A DNA stretch of 12,492 bases from Bacteroidales bacterium (lineage in GTDB: Bacteria; Bacteroidota; Bacteroidia; Bacteroidales; VadinHA17), in assembly GCA_027451265.1 (NCBI GenBank), contig DAIDJT010000048.1, positions 1 to 12,492 of the forward strand. Reading direction: 5' to 3'. This document shows, one piece after another, positions 1 to 5,657 of this stretch. Both the position numbers and the translations under genes were made by a program. Within the stretch, counting starts at the first letter, position 1, and each line of letters begins with the position of its first letter. The notes beneath the pieces were generated by a model. It was not told where the DNA came from and made no database searches. It saw nothing but the letters and a program-made list of their open reading frames with translations.

Positions 1-559
1 AAAGGATTTTGACGAGCTTGACTACATGACTGACGTAGTGCGGGATGCAATAGGATACCGCGTTGCAGAGGAGGAGGAGCAGCTCAAGGTGACAAACATC
101 CGCGGCCGCTATCCTCAGATTTTCGACTGGCTGGGGTTCCAAGACACCAATGTTATAATCATACTGGTGCTTATGATCCTTGTGGCCGGTTTCAATATGA
201 TTTCCGGGCTGCTCATACTGATCCTCGAAAAGACCAACATGATAGGTGTGCTGAAGGCTATTGGTGCCGGCAACAAGCTGATCCGCAATGTATTTCTTTA
301 CCAGGCCGCATGGCTTACCGCCAAGGGGCTTCTCTGGGGTAACGTCATCGGCATCGGACTGGCCGTGCTGCAGTTGAAGACGGAGATGATTTCGCTGGAT
401 CCCTCCTCATATTACCTGAGCAGCGTACCCATAAACCTTGATCCGGTTCATGTCATCCTGCTGAATATCGGGACGATGATTGCCATCATTCTGATGCTGC
501 TTATTCCATCTCAGCTGATTGCCCGCATTACACCGGTCAAAGCCATACGATACGACTGA
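1..559 (+). CDS. FtsX/LolE-like ABC transporter permease, C-terminal part (5' truncated by window edge)
   Basis: The reading frame is open from base 2 with no stop before the TGA at 557-559, so the gene starts upstream of the window; the ATG at 26 is an internal Met. The visible ~185 residues begin with the end of an extracytoplasmic region. Three hydrophobic segments follow: roughly NVIIILVLMILVAGF through the ILILE stretch, a Gly-rich segment around LLWGNVIGIGLAVLQ, and HVILLNIGTMIAIILMLLIP. The sequence EKTNMIGVLKAIGA between the first two is the characteristic FtsX-domain cytoplasmic loop that couples to the ATPase. The end, LIARITPVKAIRYD, also matches the family. By family knowledge this is an inner-membrane permease of the LolC/LolE/MacB superfamily, most like Bacteroidota LolE-type proteins thought to release lipoproteins. 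The exact substrate cannot be read from this fragment, and no partner ATPase is visible. Confidence 0.88.
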   Translation, partial: KDFDELDYMTDVVRDAIGYRVAEEEEQLKVTNIRGRYPQIFDWLGFQDTNVIIILVLMILVAGFNMISGLLILILEKTNMIGVLKAIGAGNKLIRNVFLYQAAWLTAKGLLWGNVIGIGLAVLQLKTEMISLDPSSYYLSSVPINLDPVHVILLNIGTMIAIILMLLIPSQLIARITPVKAIRYD

Positions 560-586
560 TAAACAGCGTTCTGCGAGCTTAATATT

Positions 587-626
587 TTAAAGCAGCTGGT
601 GTTTTAATGCAAATGCCTTTTTTTTT
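587..626 (+). terminator. weak stem-loop followed by T9 tract, possible terminator of the permease gene
   Basis: Bases 587-594 (TTAAAGCA) can pair with 600-607 (TGTTTTAA), with one G-U pair and a 5-nt loop. A run of nine T lies at 618-626. The stem is AT-rich and the T tract starts about 10 nt after it, so this is a poor match to a canonical intrinsic terminator. It is listed because it is the only terminator-like structure after the permease stop codon at 559. Confidence 0.22.
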
Positions 627-629
627 CTG

Positions 630-653
630 CAGGGTTTATTTTATAAATCCCTG
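630..653. repeat. inverted repeat (10-bp hairpin with one bulge) upstream of gatE
   Basis: CAGGG followed by TTTAT pairs with ATAAA-T-CCCTG across a 3-nt loop (TTT), giving a 10-bp stem with a single bulged base. It ends exactly where a promoter-like TACTTTG (654-660) begins. No T tract follows it on the plus strand, and none on the minus strand either, so it is not a good terminator. It could be an operator or an RNA structure; no function can be assigned from sequence alone. Confidence 0.4.
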
Positions 654-761
654 TACTTTGATTTCAACATAATTTTAATCGGCCTGCATCAAAACATACC
701 GATGCTGAAAGTTACGCAAACTTTCTGCAAATGGGCACTTCCAATTTTCCGTGCTTCTGCT

Positions 762-768
762 TAACTTG
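762..768 (+). promoter_or_regulatory. gatE: candidate -7 element for gatE-gatD (imperfect)
   Basis: TAACTTG at 762-768 is one base short of the Bacteroidota -7 consensus TAnnTTTG. It would place transcription start about 14 nt before the gatE ATG, a leader length like that inferred for glnA in this window. A TTTT stretch at 745-748 sits closer than the usual -33 element. A rival candidate is TACTTTG at 654-660, which would give a leader of about 125 nt. Neither is an exact match, so the choice is open. Confidence 0.2.
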
Positions 769-788
769 CAGTGTCTATGTCCTGAGAT

Positions 789-2771
789 ATGTCAATAACT
801 GATCCGCGGAAAAACTACGAAGAAACCAGGGAGGAGATCGGGTATGTCACCCGGAAGGAGGCGACGCTTAATGATTATAAGCGGATCGGCTTCAAGTCAG
901 GCCTCGAGATTCACCAGCAGCTGAGAACGAAGAGCAAGTTGTTCTGCCGGTGCCCGGCAGGCATCTATCATGATGACAATGATTATGATGCCGAGGTCAT
1001 ACGTCATATGCGGCCGACTCTCAGTGAGATGGGAGTCTATGACGGTACTGCCCTGATGGAATTCAGGACCAGGAAGGAGATTACCTACCGCATTAACAAT
1101 GAGACGGCTTGCACCTATGAAGTTGATGATACGCCTCCGTTCCATATTGACCATGACGCGCTGGAGATAGCCATAAGCATTGCGCTGGCGGCAAAGATGA
1201 ATATCGTTGGTGAGGTGCACATCACCAGGAAGCAATATCTTGACGGTAGCATCCCCACCGGGTTCCAGCGCTCAGCCATTATCAGTGTGGAGGGGGAGCT
1301 CCAGCTGAAAAACAAGAAGGTAAGACTCATCCAGCTCAGCCTGGAGGAGGACTCGTGCCGTGAAGTCTCGGACATAGGGCATAAGCGCATTTACAAGACT
1401 GACCGTCTGGGCATGCCGCTGATTGAAACGGTGACCTATCCTGACTGTCTCACCCCTGATGAGCTGGCCGAGACGGCCGAATATATAAGGTTTCTCAACC
1501 GCAGCACGGGCAAGGTCCGGACCGGCATGGGCGCTGCTCGCGAAGACGTGAACGTCAGCTGCGAAGGCGGCAGCAGGGCGGAGATAAAAGGGGTGGCACA
1601 TATCAGGTGGATCCCTGAGCTGTCACATAATGAGGCCTTCAGGCAGTACGCCCTGCTGAACATTCGCGCGAAGCTGCAAGAGAAGATTGGCGACCCCCCG
1701 GCCTGGTCGCTTAAAAGCAGGGAGATTACCGAAAAGGAGCAGATGTTTCATTTTGCGCCGGTACGCGCTGCGCTTGACCGCGGAGAGAAGGCAATGGCCC
1801 TGAACCTTCCCGGGTGCCGCGGCATTCTGTCTCACTTTACCCAGCCCGGCAGGATTTTCGCAGATGAGCTCAGCGACAGGCTCAAGGTGATTGCCTGCAT
1901 TGAGAAACCCAACATGACACACTCGGAAGAGATCGCCGAAGGCAACTTCAACAACCTCTTCCCCGAGCTGGCCATATGGCTTTCGGCTGCACCCGATGAT
2001 GCACAGATAATACTTTGGGGACCTGCTGAAGATATCCCCACTGCCATTGAAACGGTTGAGGAACGGATCCGCCTCGCTTTTGAGGGGGTGCCAAATGAGA
2101 CCCGCAAGGCTTTTAAAGACGGCACAACCATGTTTGAGAGGGTACTTCCGGGTCGTGACCGCATGTACCCTGACACCGATTCGCAGCCTATTCCGGTAAC
2201 CACCGATATGCTCGACAGGCTTGGTCGCCACCAGCCGGTGGATGTTGCAAGACGGTTCCTCCAGATGAAGGAGTGGAACCTTCCCGAAGACACATGGCAT
2301 TACCTTCTGAGCAAGAATCTTGTGGGGCTGATTGAAAGGATAGGCAATGATCTCGGATTTGATTACAGGGAGGTCGGGATAATGATAGGCCACCGTTTCC
2401 GCAGCCTCGAGGGGCGTGGCAGGGTGGTACAGGGATTCTCCTATGAAAGGCTCTATGACCTCTTTGCCTTCCTGAAGGAAGAGAATCTTCTTGCGCCGGT
2501 GGCGCGAATAATTCTGCCGGCAGCAGTGACGCAGGCATCACCTGATTTCAGAAGGATACTTGAGGGGAAGGGCTTTCGCCGTGCCACGATGGATGAGTTA
2601 AAGGGAGAAGCCAGGGAAATTGCACCAAGGTTCACCGAGGTGTGCTACAACGGCAATATGGCCGGAATGGAAGACTGGCTTATGGGACAACTGCACATGA
2701 AAGCCATCGGTTCGTTCAGGTTGTCCGACGTGAGAAAAGCAATATCCGAAATATTAGAGGTAAGAGATTGA
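789..2771 (+). CDS. gatE: Glu-tRNA(Gln) amidotransferase subunit E (archaeal-type GatE)
   Basis: This is the tRNA-binding and kinase/transamidase subunit that activates Glu on misacylated Glu-tRNA(Gln) and converts it to Gln-tRNA(Gln) with ammonia from GatD. The 660 residues run in GatE order. The GatB/GatE cradle core carries GLEIHQQL (38-45), the metal-site-like CRCP (53-56), DGSIPTGFQR (from 152) and EEDSCREVSD (from 186). From about residue 336 comes the AspRS-like GAD insertion, beginning near LNLPGCRG; this insertion is found in GatE and not in bacterial GatB. A helical YqeY-like tail occupies roughly 490-660. Archaeal GatE is usually about 620-635 residues; the extra length here includes about 28 residues before the usual family start near NDYKRIGFKSG. 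No in-frame Met lies between residue 1 and that core, so ATG 789 is the best start. gatD follows 5 nt after the stop. The GAD insert and gatD partner make GatB very unlikely. Confidence 0.95.
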   Translation: MSITDPRKNYEETREEIGYVTRKEATLNDYKRIGFKSGLEIHQQLRTKSKLFCRCPAGIYHDDNDYDAEVIRHMRPTLSEMGVYDGTALMEFRTRKEITYRINNETACTYEVDDTPPFHIDHDALEIAISIALAAKMNIVGEVHITRKQYLDGSIPTGFQRSAIISVEGELQLKNKKVRLIQLSLEEDSCREVSDIGHKRIYKTDRLGMPLIETVTYPDCLTPDELAETAEYIRFLNRSTGKVRTGMGAAREDVNVSCEGGSRAEIKGVAHIRWIPELSHNEAFRQYALLNIRAKLQEKIGDPPAWSLKSREITEKEQMFHFAPVRAALDRGEKAMALNLPGCRGILSHFTQPGRIFADELSDRLKVIACIEKPNMTHSEEIAEGNFNNLFPELAIWLSAAPDDAQIILWGPAEDIPTAIETVEERIRLAFEGVPNETRKAFKDGTTMFERVLPGRDRMYPDTDSQPIPVTTDMLDRLGRHQPVDVARRFLQMKEWNLPEDTWHYLLSKNLVGLIERIGNDLGFDYREVGIMIGHRFRSLEGRGRVVQGFSYERLYDLFAFLKEENLLAPVARIILPAAVTQASPDFRRILEGKGFRRATMDELKGEAREIAPRFTEVCYNGNMAGMEDWLMGQLHMKAIGSFRLSDVRKAISEILEVRD

Positions 2772-2776
2772 CTGAT

Positions 2777-4162
2777 ATGGCTGAAGATTTTTTCCAGGGA
2801 TACAAGGGTCAGGCACTTGCGGTACTGAAGAAGTTCAATGTCCGCGTGTGGGGGCAGGCTGATATCGAGACAACCCGCGGCCTCTTCAAGGGGACTGTCC
2901 TGCCAAGGGCAGAGAACAATGACGACCTTCACATCGTGATCAAGATCGAGAGCGGGTACAACGTCGGCATAGATATAACCACCGTTATCCGCATGACGGA
3001 GACAGGTTACAACAAGGCAAATTACAAGATTCCCGAAAAGGAGTTTCCATATTCTGATGACAAGCCCAACGTAAAGCTGTTCGGCACCGGCGGTACTATT
3101 GCCTCGAGGCTTGATTACCGGACAGGGGCAGTGATACCTGCCTTTTCCCCGGGTGAGCTCTACGGTGCGGTGCCTGAGCTTGCAGATGTGTGCAACATAC
3201 GCACTGAGAAGCTGTTTGCCGTCTTCAGTGAGAACATGGGCCCCGACCAGTATAAAACACTTGCAAAGGCAATAGGTGATGAGATTGCAAACGGCATTGA
3301 CGGCATCATGATTGGCCACGGCACAGACACTCTGCATCACACGGCAGCAGCGCTCTCGTTCATGGTGCAGGACTCACCCGTGCCGATAGTCCTGGTCGGA
3401 TCGCAGAGGTCCTCTGACCGGCCGTCGTCAGATGCTGCCCTTAACCTGATACACGCATCCACGGCCGCCGGGCACGGTGACATCGCTGAGGTGATGGTAT
3501 GCATGTTCGGCCCTACAAGTGATGAGTATGGTTTCCTGCACCGTGGTACAAGGGTGCGCAAGATGCACAGCTCTTACCGGTCCACTTTCCGCACTATCGG
3601 TGACATACCTGTGGCAACGGTGAGAAGGGGTGAGGTGAAGCCCATTCAGAAGATCTACAACCCGCGGCGGACCGACCGCAATGTGAAGATCATTCCATAC
3701 TTCAACGAAAATGTGACCATGATCTACTTTTATCCCCACATGAAGGCGGATATGATCCATTCACTCATTGACAATGGCTACAAGGGGATTATCATAGTGG
3801 GCACAGGACTGGGGCATGTGAACAGGGAGCTTTACCCGGCGCTGGAGAGGGCTCAGCGGGAGAATGTTGCAGTTTATATGACTCTCCAGACCATCTGGGG
3901 TTATGTCCATATGTTTGTATATGAGACGGGCCGAGATATGATGGCAAAAGGAGTGATACCGCTGGGTAACATGCTGCCCGAGGTGGCGTGGGTAAAGCTG
4001 GGATGGGCTCTCGGGCAGACCGACGACCTGGAGGAGGTGAAGCGGATCATGCTGACGCCTGTCAATGGTGAGATCACCGAGCGTGAGCCGTATAACGGTT
4101 ACCTTGTATACCAGGGCGGCGTTCCTGAGGTGGAGGAGTTCATCCGCCGGGTACACAAATAG
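2777..4162 (+). CDS. gatD: Glu-tRNA(Gln) amidotransferase subunit D (archaeal-type GatD, asparaginase-like)
   Basis: GatD is the glutaminase of GatDE: it hydrolyses Gln and channels ammonia to GatE. The 461-residue product has an N-terminal beta-barrel region (about 1-95, including VKIESGYNVGID-type sequence). A type I/II L-asparaginase-like domain follows. The tetrad residues of that fold are visible: Thr104 in GTGGTIAS, Thr183-Asp184 in GHGTDTLHH, and Lys262 in VRKMHSS. GSQRSSDRPSSDAALNL is a GatD-like signature that separates it from free asparaginases. Archaeal GatD is about 435 residues. The ATG at 2777 was chosen because it lies 5 nt after the gatE stop and begins the family-like sequence. 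An in-frame ATG at 2642 would overlap gatE by 130 nt and add 45 residues that are only an alternative frame of gatE. AGAGG at 2756-2760 is rather far upstream for a ribosome site, so translational coupling to gatE is likely. Confidence 0.95.
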   Translation: MAEDFFQGYKGQALAVLKKFNVRVWGQADIETTRGLFKGTVLPRAENNDDLHIVIKIESGYNVGIDITTVIRMTETGYNKANYKIPEKEFPYSDDKPNVKLFGTGGTIASRLDYRTGAVIPAFSPGELYGAVPELADVCNIRTEKLFAVFSENMGPDQYKTLAKAIGDEIANGIDGIMIGHGTDTLHHTAAALSFMVQDSPVPIVLVGSQRSSDRPSSDAALNLIHASTAAGHGDIAEVMVCMFGPTSDEYGFLHRGTRVRKMHSSYRSTFRTIGDIPVATVRRGEVKPIQKIYNPRRTDRNVKIIPYFNENVTMIYFYPHMKADMIHSLIDNGYKGIIIVGTGLGHVNRELYPALERAQRENVAVYMTLQTIWGYVHMFVYETGRDMMAKGVIPLGNMLPEVAWVKLGWALGQTDDLEEVKRIMLTPVNGEITEREPYNGYLVYQGGVPEVEEFIRRVHK

Positions 4163-4166
4163 AAAT

Positions 4167-4220
4167 CTCGATTGACGAATTTCGATTTCCGATTTAACGA
4201 ACTTCGCAGTTCGCAATTCC
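4167..4220. repeat. degenerate 7-bp-period repeat array between convergent gatD and aminotransferase genes
   Basis: CG dinucleotides occur at 4169, 4176, 4183, 4190, 4198, 4205 and 4212, a spacing of 7 bp with one step of 8. They sit in units resembling TTTCGAT and TTCGCAA. The array begins just after the gatD stop codon and ends with TCGCAATTCC at 4211-4220, touching the aminotransferase stop codon (4220-4222). The same 10-mer ends the array upstream of valS. Units change from ..CGAtt to ..CGCAa partway, so the array may combine two variants. It could affect the 3' ends of both transcripts; there is no clear terminator here. Confidence 0.65.
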
Positions 4221-5416
4221 TAATTGGTTCTTCCCGGATACACTTTCAGCGCCTCGGCGAGGGTTTCCATGGCCTTGCGGAGATCATCAATCTTCAGGAC
4301 ATAAGCCACACGCACCTCGTTCTTGCCGGCACCGGGGGTGAAGTAAAATCCCGTTGCGGGAGCCACCATCACGGTCTGGTTATTGTAATTGAAATCTTCA
4401 AGCAGCCACTGCGCAAACCTGTCCGAGTCATCTATCGGCAGCTTCACCACAGTGTAGAAAGCACCGCGGGGCAGAGGGCAATAGACTCCCGGCATCCTGT
4501 TGAGGGCATTCACCATGAAATCACGGCGGGCGATATACTCATCATAAACTTCCTTGAAATACTCTTTCGGCGTGTCGATTGCAGCTTCAGCCACCAGCTG
4601 GCCCAGTTCAGGCGGGCAGAGTCTTGCCTGGCCGAACTTCAGAGCCGCTGCCAGCACCTCTTTGTTATGAGTGATCAGGGCACCTATACGCACCCCGCAC
4701 ATGCTGTAACGCTTGGAGACGGAGTCGAGCAGTATGACATTGTCCCTGATACCTTCGAGCTGCATGGCCGAAAAATGCTCAGCACCATAGCAGAACTCCC
4801 TGTAAACCTCATCGGAGAAGAGGAACAGGTCGTGTTTCCTTACAATTTCACCCAGCTGGATCAGCTCTTCCTTTGAATAGAGAGCCCCCGTCGGGTTGTT
4901 CGGGTTGCATATCAGTATTGCTTTGGTCTTAGGGCTGATCTTCTTTTCTATCTCGGCTATTGAAGGCAGGGCAAATTCGTTCTCGATGTATGATGTGACC
5001 GGAACTATTTTAACGCCGGCTGTGGTGGCGAAGCCGTTGTAGTTGGCATAGAAAGGTTCAAAGGTGATCACTTCCTCGCCCGGGTTGAGGCATGACATAA
5101 ATGCAAAGAGGACAGCTTCGGAGCCTCCGGTGGTAACAATGATCTCAGTATGGTCAACATCAATACCGATTTTCCTGTAGCTCCCGGCCAGTTTGCGGCG
5201 GTATGACTCGTTGCCTGCAGAATGGGTGTACTCAATAACTTTGAGGTCCATGTTTTTCAGGGCACTAAGTGCGGCTTCCGGAGTGTGTATGTCGGGTTGC
5301 CCGATGTTTAGGTGGTAAACCTTAACCCCTCTGCGTTTTGCTTCCTCGGCATAAGGTACGAGCTTTCGGATCGGTGATGCCGGCATCATCCCGGCCTTTT
5401 CTGAAATCTTTGGCAT
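4220..5416 (-). CDS. PLP-dependent class I/II aminotransferase (aspartate aminotransferase-like)
   Basis: A fold-type I transaminase of 398 residues, the usual length of prokaryotic subgroup I-gamma aspartate aminotransferases. It probably moves amino groups between an amino acid such as aspartate and 2-oxoglutarate in the cytosol. Landmarks: GQPDIHTP near 39-46; the phosphate-site loop TTGGSEA (95-101); NPNNPTG (171-177); the PLP-ring Asp202 with Tyr205 in SDEVYREF; the Schiff-base Lys235 in SVSKRYSMCGVRIG; and the carboxylate-binding Arg369 in NEVRVAY. The start ATG gives the expected N-terminus and lies about 37 nt downstream of an exact TAnnTTTG box. The gene is convergent with gatD (its stop lies 58 nt past the gatD stop) and divergent from valS. 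Substrate preference (Asp, aromatic, Ala or another) cannot be settled from motifs alone, so no symbol is given. Confidence 0.93.
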   Translation of the reverse strand: MPKISEKAGMMPASPIRKLVPYAEEAKRRGVKVYHLNIGQPDIHTPEAALSALKNMDLKVIEYTHSAGNESYRRKLAGSYRKIGIDVDHTEIIVTTGGSEAVLFAFMSCLNPGEEVITFEPFYANYNGFATTAGVKIVPVTSYIENEFALPSIAEIEKKISPKTKAILICNPNNPTGALYSKEELIQLGEIVRKHDLFLFSDEVYREFCYGAEHFSAMQLEGIRDNVILLDSVSKRYSMCGVRIGALITHNKEVLAAALKFGQARLCPPELGQLVAEAAIDTPKEYFKEVYDEYIARRDFMVNALNRMPGVYCPLPRGAFYTVVKLPIDDSDRFAQWLLEDFNYNNQTVMVAPATGFYFTPGAGKNEVRVAYVLKIDDLRKAMETLAEALKVYPGRTN

Positions 5417-5453
5417 GACTGTAAATTTTTAAAACGCTGATAACTTACCGTCC

Positions 5454-5461
5454 CAAATGTA
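5454..5461 (-). promoter_or_regulatory. Bacteroidota -7 promoter element for the aminotransferase gene
   Basis: On the minus strand this octamer reads TACATTTG, an exact TAnnTTTG match, 37 nt upstream of the aminotransferase ATG. A TTTTC stretch about 18 nt further upstream (5480-5484) could stand in for the -33 element, though it lacks the usual TTTG. Predicted leader length is about 30 nt. Confidence 0.55.
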
Positions 5462-5534
5462 TTCAAATTCAGACAACGTGAAAATGATTTTACGCATAAG
5501 CCCGGCCACTTTTTCCATAATGGCGACAAAATAT

Positions 5535-5542
5535 TAATTTTG
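5535..5542 (+). promoter_or_regulatory. valS: Bacteroidota -7 promoter element for valS
   Basis: TAATTTTG is an exact match to TAnnTTTG. A T5 run at 5510-5514 lies 20 nt upstream, at the expected place for the -33 element. Transcription would start near 5547-5550, giving a leader of about 110 nt that contains the whole heptamer array at 5584-5656. Confidence 0.55.
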
Positions 5543-5583
5543 TGCCCTTACATATTGAATTACCGGCTCATAAACCGAAAGAA

Positions 5584-5656
5584 TCGCAAATCACAAATCG
5601 CACATCACAAATCGCAAATCGCACATCGCAAATCACAAATCGCAACTCGCAATTCC
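5584..5656. repeat. perfectly phased 7-bp tandem repeat array in the valS leader
   Basis: Ten successive units start at 5584, 5591, 5598, 5605, 5612, 5619, 5626, 5633, 5640 and 5647, with a partial unit (TCC) at 5654. The units are variants of TCGCAAA: TCACAAA, TCGCACA, TCGCAAC and TCGCAAT. The period never slips, although bases within units vary. The array ends with TCGCAATTCC, one base before the valS ATG. The strand read as RNA is A/C-rich and nearly G-poor, so it is probably unstructured. Nothing resembling spacers or a CRISPR leader is present. Confidence 0.9.
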
Positions 5657-5657
5657 C

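Noticed and set aside
2642..2776. Upstream in-frame ATG giving a 506-residue GatD
   Set aside because: It overlaps gatE by 130 nt, and the extra 45 residues are an alternative frame of conserved gatE sequence. ATG 2777 gives the family-like N-terminus.
1623..3340. Long minus-strand open frames opposite gatE and gatD (256 and 231 residues)
   Set aside because: They lie entirely antisense to strongly conserved genes, show no recognisable motifs, and arise from codon bias in GC-moderate DNA.
2777..4162. Free L-asparaginase instead of GatD
   Set aside because: The N-terminal beta-barrel region, the SQRSSDRPSSDAALNL signature and the gatE gene 5 nt upstream all point to GatD.
4172..4876. A 234-residue plus-strand open frame over the end of the aminotransferase gene
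   Set aside because: It is antisense to conserved aminotransferase sequence and starts inside the heptamer array; no family resemblance is seen.
5584..5656. CRISPR-like array
   Set aside because: The 7-bp units are contiguous, with no spacers, and are far too short for CRISPR repeats.
5543..5657. T-box or riboswitch in the valS leader
   Set aside because: No T-box sequence, specifier stem or terminator/antiterminator was found; the leader is mostly an unstructured A/C-rich repeat.
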